In this document: piece by piece, positions 9,483 through 20,877 of the stretch
Layout: each line of letters opens with the position of its first letter
Numbering within the stretch: the stretch's first letter is position 1
NCBI RefSeq assembly: GCF_033807715.1
Contig: NC_084598.1
Coordinates: forward strand, 46,981,187 to 47,045,186
Length of the DNA: 64,000 nucleotides
Reading direction: 5' to 3'
Source of the DNA: Cololabis saira
Taxonomy: Eukaryota > Chordata > Actinopteri > Beloniformes > Belonidae
Position numbers and translations under genes: made by a program
The notes under the pieces: model-generated
Seen by the model: only the letters and a program-made list of their open reading frames with translations
Told to the model about the DNA's origin: nothing
The model's database searches: none

Positions 9483-9697
9483 CAGTGTAAGGGCGTCGTG
9501 TTGAAAGAGAAACTGCAGGACAAGGTGAAGAAGGACAGTTGGACAGTCAACAATCTCCTGGATGATAAATACACACCTCTTCCAGCTGATATGGTGAAGG
9601 AGGCCTGTTCACTGGTGGATACAAACCTGCAGTACGACCTGGTGACACTGCCAACACTTCCCCACTGATGCGCTACGGCACGCCTGAGAGTCGGCAG
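9483..9697 (+). CDS. Exon-like segment ending in a consensus splice donor; seed of the 26-kb array
   Basis: From about 9,483 an open frame gives a balanced peptide (LKEKLQDKVKKDSWTVNN, then LLDDKYTPLPADMVKEACSL) of about 60 codons to a TGA at 9,666-9,668. A one- or two-base slip just before the stop would carry the frame on as LMRYGTPESRQ, ending exactly at CAG|GTACGT (donor GT at 9,698-9,699). A possible acceptor AG precedes 9,486. I do not recognise the protein. It may be a frameshifted host exon or a duplicated gene fragment. The last part (9,673-9,709) matches the sequence that closes five of the seven 12-mer blocks and, in shorter form, every 47-bp unit downstream. Confidence 0.4.
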
Positions 9698-9728
9698 GTA
9701 CGTTAGAACCTGTGCTGTCTTTGGGTCA

Positions 9729-10175
9729 AGGGAGGGTGAAGGGAGAGAAGAAGGAATGAAGGAAGGGAGAAAAGATGGAAGGAAGGAAGGGAGAAAAGAA
9801 GGAATGAAGGAAGGGAGAAAAGATGGAATGAAGGAAGGGAGAAAAGATGGAATGAAGGAAGGGAGAAAAGATGGAATGAAGGAAAGAAGGAAGTAAGGAA
9901 GAAAGGAGAAGAGAAGGAAAGACTGAAGGAAGTAGGAAAGGGAGGAAAGAAGGGAGAAAAGATGGAAGGAAGGGAGAAAAGGAAAGAAAGAAGGGAGGGA
10001 AGAAGGATGGAATGGATAAAATAAGGAAAGAAGGAAGGAAAAGCAAAGAAGGTAATAAAGGAACAAATGACGGAAAGAAGGTAGGAAGAAAAAAGGAGTA
10101 AAGGAGGGTAAAAAAGGAGGAAAAGAGGAAAGGAAGAAGGAAGGAGAGAGCAGGAGGAAAGAAGGATAGAAGAAT
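9729..10175. repeat. Polypurine minisatellite (GGAAGGGAGAAAAGATGGAATGAA-type)
   Basis: About 450 bp are almost pure A/G on the plus strand. The first part is a tandem repeat with a period of about 24-26 bp (near 9,740-9,890); the rest is degenerate GGAA/GAAG. Such tracts can form triplex (H-DNA). The long minus-strand Phe/Leu/Ser/Pro frames are a by-product. Confidence 0.9.
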
Positions 10176-10194
10176 TGGGTCATTTTGACCCACA

Positions 10195-10506
10195 ATAAGC
10201 TGCTCTCAGTAGCCAGTGGACAATAAGATGTGCAATAATATAAGATGTGCAACATCTGCCAATCTGCCAGTCTACCTCACAACACTCCACCTGCTTTTCT
10301 GCACTGTTTCTTAACTGTATATACTGTTCATATCCTGTGGTTATTCATATTTTATACGTATCTTTTTGTATTTTTTGTATATATTTTTTATTTCTGACTT
10401 TTCAGTCTCTTTCCCCCTCCCCTGCATGTGTGTGCTAAGTTACTGCTGACAACAAAATAAGTTTCCCCACTGAGGGAGAAAATAAAGGATATCTTATCTT
10501 ATCTTA
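10195..10506 (+). mobile_element. LINE 3' end with (TTATC)n tail
   Basis: The sequence runs through a pyrimidine-rich 3' UTR to CCCCACTGAGGGAGAAAATA, then AAAGGATATC and repeated TTATC (about 10,487-10,506). It has the same architecture as the minus-strand tail at 1,098. It has no ORF2 and is heavily 5'-truncated. Confidence 0.7.
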
Positions 10507-10565
10507 ATAGTACATGTTGTGTCGTGTTGTATTTATTTAACTTTTATCTTTAAAATTTTTAAGAA

Positions 10566-11343
10566 TGTCTGTCCATCTGCTGTGCCTGCGCCTGCGCACT
10601 TTATATGTTTATATGTTTATATGTTTATATGTTTATATGTTTATATGTTTATATGTTTATATGTCTATATGTTTATATGTTTATATGTTTATATGTTTAT
10701 ATGTTTATATGTTTACATGTTTACATGTTTACATGTTTACATGTTTATATGTTTATATGTTTATATGTTTATATGTTTATATGTTTATATGTTTATATGT
10801 CTATATGTTTATATGTTTATATGTCTATATGTTTATATGTTTATATGTTTATATGTTTATATGTTTATATGTTTACATGTTTACATGTTTACATGTTTAT
10901 ATGTTTATATGTTTACATGTTTACATGTTTACATGTTTATATGTTTATATGTTTATATGTCTATATGTTTATATGTTTATATGTTTATATGTCTATATGT
11001 TTATATGTCTATATGTTTATATGTTTATATGTTTATATGTTTACATGTTTACATGTTTACATGTTTATATGTTTACATGTTTACATGTTTACATGTTTAT
11101 ATGTTTATATGTTTACATGTTTATATGTTTATATGTTTACATGTTTATATGTTTATATGTTTATATGTTTACATGTTTATATGTCTATATGTTTATATGT
11201 TTATATGTTTATATGTTTATATGTCTATATGTTTATATGTTTATATGTTTATATGTTCACCGTGGGAAGTGGGAAACGTCCCTCTCGATCTCTGTATGTC
11301 TTGACATGTAGTATTGACAATAAAGATAATTTGACTTTGACTC
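10566..11343 (+). mobile_element. LINE (L2/Rex1-like) 3' UTR with internal octamer expansion
   Basis: The left flank (gtctgtccatctgctgtg ... gcactttat) and right flank (caccgtgggaagtgggaaac ... tctgtatgtcttgacatgta ... caataaagataatttgactt) together make the standard 3' UTR of a fish L2/Rex1-type LINE. It has an AATAAA signal and a TTTGACTTTGACT tail. An octamer array of about 82 units sits between them, where the normal element carries only a short TTTATATGTTTA-like stretch. Confidence 0.75.
10600..11256. repeat. TTTATATG octamer array, about 82 copies
   Basis: The unit is 8 bp, TTTATATG, with two recurring variants, TTTACATG (in clusters of two to four) and TCTATATG (single). Because 8 is not a multiple of 3 and no phase contains a stop, all three plus-strand frames stay open with an 8-residue MFICLYVY-type period. 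Those frames are not genes. Confidence 0.95.
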
Positions 11344-11895
11344 AAAGACGGTACAAGGGTTAAAACCTGGTGGTTTGTGTTAGAATCAGCAGGTACGTTA
11401 GAACATGTTTCTCCTGGTGGTTTGTGTTAGAATCAGCAGGTATGTTAGAACATGTTTCTCCTGGTGGTTTGTGTTAGTTAGAATCAGCAGGTACGTTAGA
11501 ACATGTTTCTCCTGGTGGTTTGTGTTAGAATCAGCAGGTATGTTAGAACATGTTTCTCCTGGTGGTTTGTGTTAGTTAGAATCAGCAGGTATGTTAGAAC
11601 ATGTTTCTCCTGGTGGTTTGTGTTAGTTAGAATCAGCAGGTATGTTAGAACATGTTTCTCCTGGTGGTTTGTGTTAGAATCAGCAGGTATGTTAGAACAT
11701 GTTTCTCCTGGTGGTTTGTGTTAGTTAGAATCAGCAGGTATGTTAGAACATGTTTCTCCTGGTGGTTTGTGTTAGTTAGAATCAGCAGGTATGTTAGAAC
11801 ATGTTTCTCCTGGTGGTTTGTGTTAGTTAGAATCAGCAGGTATGTTAGAACATGTTTCTCCTGGTGGTTTGTGTTAGAATCAGCAGGTACGTTAG

Positions 11896-13038
11896 AAAAA
11901 CATAGGGTTGCACGAAAAAACGTACGAAAAAATGCACGAAAAAACGTACGAAAAAACATACGAAAAAACGTAGGAAAAATCGTACGAAAAAAACGTACGA
12001 CAAAACGTACGAAAAATCGTACGAAAAAAACGTACGAAAAATGGTACGAAAAAAACGTACGACAAATCGTACGAAAAAAATGTACGAAGAAACGCACGAA
12101 AAAACGAAGAAAAAACGAAGAAAAAACGTAGGAAAAATCGTACGAAAAAACGTACGACAAAACGTACAAAAAAACGTACGAAATAACGTACGAAAAAAAC
12201 GTACGAAAAAAACGTACGAAAAAACGTACGAAAAAAACGCACGAAAAAACGAAGAACAAACGTACGAAAAAACGTAGGAAAAATCGTACGAAAAAAACGT
12301 AGGAAAAATCGTACGAAAAAAACGTACGAAAAATCGTACGAAAAAAACGTACGAAAAAACGTACGAAAAAATGCACGAAAAAACATACAAAAAAACCTAC
12401 GAAAAAACGTACGACAAATCGTACGAAAAAAACGTACGACAAATCGTACGAAAAAAATGTACGAAGAAACGCACGAAAAAACGAAGAAAAAACGAAGAAA
12501 AAACGAAGAAAAAACGTAGGAAAAATCGTACGAAAAAACGTACGACAAAACGTACAAAAAAACGTACGAAATAACGTACGAAAAAAACTTACGAAAAAAA
12601 CGTACGAAAAATCGTACGAAAAAAACGTACGAAAAAACGTACGAAAAAAACGCACGAAAAAACGAAGAACAAACGTACGAAAAAACGTAGGAAAAATCGT
12701 ACGAAAAAAACGTAGGAAAAATCGTACGAAAAAAACTTACGAAAAATCGTACGAAAAAAACGTACGAAAAAACGTACGAAAAAATGCACGAAAAAACCTA
12801 CGAAAAAACGTACGAAAAAATGTACGAAAAAACGTACGAAAAATCGTACGAAAAAACGTACGAAAAAACATAGGAAAAACGTACGAAAAAATGCACGGAA
12901 AAACGTACGAAAAAATGCACTAAAAAACGTACGAAAAAACGTACGAAAAAACGTACGAAAAAACGCACGAAAAAACGTACAAAAAAGTACGAAAAAACGT
13001 ACGAAAAAAAACGCATGAAAAAACGTATGGAAAAACCG
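11896..13038. repeat. CGTACGAAAAAA 12-mer block 1
   Basis: The block starts after GGTACGTTAG with AAAAACATAGGGTTGCACG and then CGTACGA(5-7) units with CGTAGG, CGCACG, TGCACG and CGAAGA variants. It ends CCG|TTACGGCAGTTCTGAGAGTC before array units resume. Block 2 is a near-exact copy 1,753 bp downstream. Confidence 0.96.
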
Positions 13039-13648
13039 TTACGGCAGTTCTGAGAGTCAGCAGGTACGTTAGAACATGTTTCTCCTGGTGGTTTGTGTTA
13101 GAATCAGCAGGTACGTTAGAACATGTTTCTCCTGGTGGTTTGTGTTAGAATCAGCAGGTATGTTAGAACATGTTTCTCCTGGTGGTTTGTGTTAGTTAGA
13201 ATCAGCAGGTATGTTAGAACATGTTTCTCCTGGTGGTTTGTGTTAGAATCAGCAGGTACGTTAGAACATGTTTCTCCTGGTGGTTTGTGTTAGAATCAGC
13301 AGGTATGTTAGAACATGTTTCTCCTGGTGGTTTGTGTTAGAATCAGCAGGTATGTTAGAACATGTTTCTCCTGGTGGTTTGTGTTAGAATCAGCAGGTAT
13401 GTTAGAACATGTTTCTCCTGGTGGTTTGTGTTAGAATCAGCAGGTATGTTAGAACATGTTTCTCCTGGTGGTTTGTGTTAGTTAGAATCAGCAGGTATGT
13501 TAGAACATGTTTCTCCTGGTGGTTTGTGTTAGTTAGAGTCAGCAGGTATGTTAGAACATGTTTCTCCTGGTGGTTTGTGTTAGAATCAGCAGGTATGTTA
13601 GAACATGTTTCTCCTGGTGGTTTGTGTTAGAATCAGCAGGTACGTTAG

Positions 13649-14790
13649 AAAAACATAGGGTTGCACGAAAAAACGTACGAAAAAATGCACGAAAAAACGT
13701 ACGAAAAAACATACGAAAAAACGTAGGAAAAATCGTACGAAAAAAACGTACGACAAAACGTACGAAAAATCGTACGAAAAAAACGTACGAAAAATCGTAC
13801 GAAAAAAACGTACGACAAATCGTACGAAAAAAATGTACGAAGAAACGCACGAAAAAACGAAGAAAAAACGAAGAAAAAACGTAGGAAAAATCGTACGAGA
13901 AAACGTACGACAAAACGTACAAAAAAACGTACGAAATAACGTACGAAAAAAACGTACGAAAAAAACGTACGAAAAAACGTACGAAAAAAACGCACGAAAA
14001 AACGAAGAACAAACGTACGAAAAAACGTAGGAAAAATCGTACGAAAAAAACGTAGGAAAAATCGTACGAAAAAAACGTACGAAAAATCGTACGAAAAAAA
14101 CGTACGAAAAAACGTACGAAAAAATGCACGAAAAAACATACAAAAAAACCTACGAAAAAACGTACGACAAATCGTACGAAAAAAACGTACGACAAATCGT
14201 ACGAAAAAAATGTACGAAGAAACGCACGAAAAAACGAAGAAAAAACGAAGAAAAAACGAAGAAAAAACGTAGGAAAAATCGTACGAAAAAACGTACGACA
14301 AAACGTACAAAAAAACGTACGAAATAACGTACGAAAAAAACTTACGAAAAAAACGTACGAAAAATCGTACGAAAAAAACGTACGAAAAAACGTACGAAAA
14401 AAACGCACGAAAAAACGAAGAACAAACGTACGAAAAAACGTAGGAAAAATCGTACGAAAAAAACGTAGGAAAAATCGTACGAAAAAAACTTACGAAAAAT
14501 CGTACGAAAAAAACGTACGAAAAAACGTACGAAAAAATGCACGAAAAAACCTACGAAAAAACGTACGAAAAAATGTACGAAAAAACGTACGAAAAATCGT
14601 ACGAAAAAACGTACGAAAAAACATAGGAAAAACGTACGAAAAAATGCACGGAAAAACGTACGAAAAAATGCACTAAAAAACGTACGAAAAAACGTACGAA
14701 AAAACGTACGAAAAAACGCACGAAAAAACGTACAAAAAAGTACGAAAAAACGTACGAAAAAAACGCATGAAAAAACGTATGGAAAAACCG
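13649..14790. repeat. 12-mer block 2, near-copy of block 1
   Basis: Order and variants match block 1 throughout. I noticed only a handful of differences: aaatcgtacg for aaatggtacg near 13,795, cgtacgaga for cgtacgaaa near 13,896, one A-tract length change near 14,760, and TTACGGTAG for TTACGGCAG just after the block. It was duplicated together with flanking 47-bp units. Confidence 0.96.
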
Positions 14791-16047
14791 TTACGGTAGT
14801 TCTGAGAGTCAGCAGGTACGTTAGAACATGTTTCTCCTGGTGGTTTGTGTTAGTTAGAGTCAGCAGGTATGTTAGAACATGTTTCTCCTGGTGGTTTGTG
14901 TTAGTTAGAATCAGCAGGTACGTTAGAACATGTTTCTCCTGGTGGTTTGTGTTAGAATCAGCAGGTATGTTAGAACATGTTTCTCCTGGTGGTTTGTGTT
15001 AGTTAGAATCAGCAGGTATGTTAGAACATGTTTCTCCTGGTGGTTTGTGTTAGTTAGAATCAGCAGGTACGTTAGAACATGTTTCTCCTGGTGGTTTGTG
15101 TTAGTTAGAATCAGCAGGTACGTTAGAACATGTTTCTCCTGGTGGTTTGTGTTAGAATCAGCAGGTATGTTAGAACATGTTTCTCCTGGTGGTTTGTGTT
15201 AGAATCAGCAGGTATGTTAGAACATGTTTCTCCTGGTGGTTTGTGTTAGTTAGAATCAGCAGGTATGTTAGAACATGTTTCTCCTGGTGGTTTGTGTTAG
15301 TTAGAATCAGCAGGTACGTTAGAACATGTTTCTCCTGGTGGTTTGTGTTAGAATCAGCAGGTACGTTAGAACATGTTTCTCCTGGTGGTTTGTGTTAGTT
15401 AGAATCAGCAGGTACGTTAGAACATGTTTCTCCTGGTGGTTTGTGTTAGAATCAGCAGGTACGTTAGAACATGTTTCTCCTGGTGGTTTGTGTTAGTTAG
15501 AATCAGCAGGTACGTTAGAACATGTTTCTCCTGGTGGTTTGTGTTAGAATCAGCAGGTATGTTAGAACATGTTTCTCCTGGTGGTTTGTGTTAGAATCAG
15601 CAGGTATGTTAGAACATGTTTCTCCTGGTGGTTTGTGTTAGAATCAGCAGGTACGTTAGAACATGTTTCTCCTGGTGGTTTGTGTTAGAATCAGCAGGTA
15701 CGTTAGAACATGTTTCTCCTGGTGGTTTGTGTTAGTTAGAATCAGCAGGTATGTTAGAACATGTTTCTCCTGGTGGTTTGTGTTAGAATCAGCAGGTATG
15801 TTAGAACATGTTTCTCCTGGTGGTTTGTGTTAGAATCAGCAGGTATGTTAGAACATGTTTCTCCTGGTGGTTTGTGTTAGAATCAGCAGGTATGTTAGAA
15901 CATGTTTCTCCTGGTGGTTTGTGTTAGTTAGAATCAGCAGGTACGTTAGAACATGTTTCTCCTGGTGGTTTGTGTTAGTTAGAATCAGCAGGTACGTTAG
16001 AACATGTTTCTCCTGGTGGTTTGTGTTAGAATCAGCAGGTATGTTAG

Positions 16048-17930
16048 AAAAACATACGAAAAAAACGTAGGAAAAATCGTACGAAAAAACGTACGACAAA
16101 ACATACAAAAAAACGTACGAAATAACGTACGAAAAAAACGTACGAAAAAAACGTACGAAAAATCGTACGAAAAAAACGTACGAAAAAACGTACGAAAAAA
16201 ACGCACGAAAAAACGAAGAACAAACGTACGAAAAAACGTAGGAAAAATCGTACGAAAAAAACGTACGAAAAATCGTACGAAAAAATCGTACGAAAAAAAC
16301 GTACGAAAAAACGTACGAAAAAATGCACGAAAAAACATACAAAAAAAACGTACGAAAAAACGTACGAAAAAACGTAGGAAAAAACGTACGAAAAATCGTA
16401 TGAAAAAACGTACGAAAAAACATAGGAAAAAACGTACGAAGAAACGCACGAAAAAACGAAGAAAAAACGTACGAAAAAACGTAGGAAAAATCGTACGAAA
16501 AAAACGTAGGAAAAATCGTACGAAAAAAACGTACGAAAAAAACGTACGAAAAAACGTACGAAAAAAACGCACGAAAAAACGAAGAACAAACGTACGAAAA
16601 AACGTAGGAAAAATCGTACGAAAAAAACGTACGAAAAAACGTACGAAAAAATGCACGAAAAAAACATACAAAAAAACCTACGAAAAAACGTACGAAAAAA
16701 CGTACGAAAAATCGTACGAAAAAACGTACGAAAAAACATAGGAAAAAACATACGAAAAAACGCACGAAAAAACGTACAAAAAAGTACGAAAAAACGTACG
16801 AAAAAAACGCATGAAAAAACGTACGAAAAAAACGTACGAAAAATCGTACGAAAAAAACGTACGAAAAAACGAAGAACAAACGTACGAAAAAACGTAAGAA
16901 AAATCGTACGAAAAAAACGTACGACAAAACATACAAAAAAACGTACGAAATAACGTACGAAAAAAACGTACGAAAAAAACGTACGAAAAATCGTACGAAA
17001 AAAACGTACGAAAAAACGTACGAAAAAAACGCACGAAAAAACGAAGAACAAACGTACGAAAAAACGTAGGAAAAATCGTACGAAAAAAACGTACGAAAAA
17101 TCGTACGAAAAAATCGAACGAAAAAAACGTACGAAAAAACGTACGAAAAAATGCACGAAAAAACATACAAAAAAAACGTACGAAAAAACGTACGAAAAAA
17201 CGTAGGAAAAAACGTACGAAAAATCGTATGAAAAAACGTACGAAAAAACATAGGAAAAAACGTACGAAGAAACGCACGAAAAAACGAAGAAAAAACGTAC
17301 GAAAAAACGTAGGAAAAATCGTACGAAAAAAACGTAGGAAAAATCGTACGAAAAAAACGTACGAAAAAAACGTACGAAAAAACGTACGAAAAAAACGCAC
17401 GAAAAAACGAAGAACAAACGTACGAAAAAACGTAGGAAAAATCGTACGAAAAAAACGTACGAAAAAACGTACGAAAAAATGCACGAAAAAAACATACAAA
17501 AAAACCTACGAAAAAACGTACGAAAAAACGTACGAAAAATCGTACGAAAAAACGTACGAAAAAACATAGGAAAAAACATACGAAAAAACGCACGAAAAAA
17601 CGTACAAAAAAGTACGAAAAAACGTACGAAAAAAACGCATGAAAAAACGTACGAAAAAAACGTACGAAAAATCGTACGAAAAAAACGTACGAAAAAACGA
17701 AGAACAAACGTACGAAAAAACGTAAGAAAAATCGTACGAAAAAAACGTACGAAAAAACGTACGAAAAAATGCACGAAAAAACATACAAAAAAACGTACGA
17801 AAAAACGTACGAAAAAACGTACGAAAAAACATAGGAAAAAACGTACGAAAAAATGCACGGAAAAACGTACGAAAAAATGCACTAAAAAACGTACGAAAAA
17901 ACGTACGAAAAAACATACGAAAAAACGCAC
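16048..17930. repeat. 12-mer block 3, internally duplicated
   Basis: This is the longest block. It contains an internal tandem duplication with a period of 828 bp. Unlike blocks 1, 2 and 5-7, it ends by running straight into a 47-bp unit through cgcACGTTAGAACATG, without the TTACGGCAG segment. Confidence 0.95.
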
Positions 17931-18992
17931 GTTAGAACATGTTTCTCCTGGTGGTTTGTGTTAGTTAGAATCAGCAGGTACGTTAGAACATGTTTCTCCT
18001 GGTGGTTTGTGTTAGTTAGAATCAGCAGGTATGTTAGAACATGTTTCTCCTGGTGGTTTGTGTTAGAATCAGCAGGTATGTTAGAACATGTTTCTCCTGG
18101 TGGTTTGTGTTAGAATCAGCAGGTACGTTAGAACATGTTTCTCCTGGTGGTTTGTGTTAGAATCAGCAGGTACGTTAGAACATGTTTCTCCTGGTGGTTT
18201 GTGTTAGAATCAGCAGGTATGTTAGAACATGTTTCTCCTGGTGGTTTGTGTTAGAATCAGCAGGTATGTTAGAACATGTTTCTCCTGGTGGTTTGTGTTA
18301 GTTAGAATCAGCAGGTATGTTAGAACATGTTTCTCCTGGTGGTTTGTGTTAGAATCAGCAGGTATGTTAGAACATGTTTCTCCTGGTGGTTTGTGTTAGA
18401 ATCAGCAGGTACGTTAGAACATGTTTCTCCTGGTGGTTTGTGTTAGAATCAGCAGGTACGTTAGAACATGTTTCTCCTGGTGGTTTGTGTTAGAATCAGC
18501 AGGTATGTTAGAACATGTTTCTCCTGGTGGTTTGTGTTAGTTAGAATCAGCAGGTACGTTAGAACATGTTTCTCCTGGTGGTTTGTGTTAGTTAGAATCA
18601 GCAGGTACGTTAGAACATGTTTCTCCTGGTGGTTTGTGTTAGAATCAGCAGGTATGTTAGAACATGTTTCTCCTGGTGGTTTGTGTTAGAATCAGCAGGT
18701 ACGTTAGAACATGTTTCTCCTGGTGGTTTGTGTTAGAATCAGCAGGTATGTTAGAACATGTTTCTCCTGGTGGTTTGTGTTAGAATCAGCAGGTATGTTA
18801 GAACATGTTTCTCCTGGTGGTTTGTGTTAGAATCAGCAGGTATGTTAGAACATGTTTCTCCTGGTGGTTTGTGTTAGAATCAGCAGGTATGTTAGAACAT
18901 GTTTCTCCTGGTGGTTTGTGTTAGTTAGAATCAGCAGGTACGTTAGAACATGTTTCTCCTGGTGGTTTGTGTTAGAATCAGCAGGTATGTTA

Positions 18993-20877
18993 GAAAAACA
19001 TACGAAAAAAACGTAGGAAAAATCGTACGAAAAAACGTACGACAAAACATTCAAAAAAACGTACGAAATAACGTACGAAAAAAACGTACGAAAAAAACGT
19101 ACGAAAAATCGTACGAAAAAAACGTACGAAAAAACGTACGAAAAAAACGCACGAAAAAACGAAGAACAAACGTACGAAAAAACGTAGGAAAAATCGTACG
19201 AAAAAAACGTACGAAAAATCGTACGAAAAAATCGTACGAAAAAAACGTACGAAAAAACGTACGAAAAAATGCACGAAAAAACATACAAAAAAAACGTACG
19301 AAAAAACGTACGAAAAAACGTAGGAAAAAACGTACGAAAAATCGTATGAAAAAACGTACGAAAAAACATAGGAAAAAACGTACGAAGAAACGCACGAAAA
19401 AACGAAGAAAAAACGTACGAAAAAACGTAGGAAAAATCGTACGAAAAAAACGTAGGAAAAATCGTACGAAAAAAACGTACGAAAAAAACGTACGAAAAAA
19501 CGTACGAAAAAAACGCACGAAAAAACGAAGAACAAACGTACGAAAAAACGTAGGAAAAATCGTACGAAAAAAACGTACGAAAAAACGTACGAAAAAATGC
19601 ACGAAAAAAACATACAAAAAAACCTACGAAAAAACGTACGAAAAAACGTACGAAAAATCGTACGAAAAAACGTACGAAAAAACATAGGAAAAAACATACG
19701 AAAAAACGCACGAAAAAACGTACAAAAAAGTACGAAAAAACGTACGAAAAAAACGCATGAAAAAACGTACGAAAAAAACGTACGAAAAATCGTACGAAAA
19801 AAACGTACGAAAAAACGAAGAACAAACGTACGAAAAAACGTAAGAAAAATCGTACGAAAAAAACGTACGACAAAACATACAAAAAAACGTACGAAATAAC
19901 GTACGAAAAAAACGTACGAAAAAAACGTACGAAAAATCGTACGAAAAAAACGTACGAAAAAACGTACGAAAAAAACGCACGAAAAAACGAAGAACAAACG
20001 TACGAAAAAACGTAGGAAAAATCGTACGAAAAAAACGTACGAAAAATCGTACGAAAAAATCGTACGAAAAAAACGTACGAAAAAACGTACGAAAAAATGC
20101 ACGAAAAAACATACAAAAAAAACGTACGAAAAAACGTACGAAAAAACGTAGGAAAAAACGTACGAAAAATCGTATGAAAAAACGTACGAAAAAACATAGG
20201 AAAAAACGTACGAAGAAACGCACGAAAAAACGAAGAAAAAACGTACGAAAAAACGTAGGAAAAATCGTACGAAAAAAACGTAGGAAAAATCGTACGAAAA
20301 AAACGTACGAAAAAAACGTACGAAAAAACGTACGAAAAAAACGCACGAAAAAACGAAGAACAAACGTACGAAAAAACGTAGGAAAAATCGTACGAAAAAA
20401 ACGTACGAAAAAACGTACGAAAAAATGCACGAAAAAAACATACAAAAAAACCTACGAAAAAACGTACGAAAAAACGTACGAAAAATCGTACGAAAAAACG
20501 TACGAAAAAACATAGGAAAAAACATACGAAAAAACGCACGAAAAAACGTACAAAAAAGTACGAAAAAACGTACGAAAAAAACGCATGAAAAAACGTACGA
20601 AAAAAACGTACGAAAAATCGTACGAAAAAAACGTACGAAAAAACGAAGAACAAACGTACGAAAAAACGTAAGAAAAATCGTACGAAAAAAACGTACGAAA
20701 AAACGTACGAAAAAATGCACGAAAAAACATACAAAAAAACGTACGAAAAAACGTACGAAAAAACGTACGAAAAAACATAGGAAAAAACGTACGAAAAAAT
20801 GCACGGAAAAACGTACGAAAAAATGCACTAAAAAACGTACGAAAAAACGTACGAAAAAACATACGAAAAAACGCACG
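18993..20877. repeat. 12-mer block 4, near-copy of block 3
   Basis: It matches block 3 at an offset of about 2,946 bp, including the internal 828-bp duplication. Differences seen include acattcaaaa for acatacaaaa near 19,050 and aatcgtacg for aatcgaacg near 20,060. Confidence 0.95.

Noticed and set aside
10600..11256. Telomere-like or centromere-like satellite
   Set aside because: The units do not match the vertebrate telomere repeat TTAGGG, and the flanks show a LINE 3' UTR instead.
10519..11363. Three overlapping plus-strand frames of about 250 codons (MFICLYVY repeats)
   Set aside because: They are translations of the TTTATATG octamer in all three phases inside a LINE 3' UTR.
15848..20876. 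Phe/Arg/Val-rich minus frames up to 646 codons and Lys/Arg-rich plus frames up to 245 codons
   Set aside because: They are translations of the CGTACGAAAAAA 12-mer; composition and period follow the repeat, and three frames overlap.
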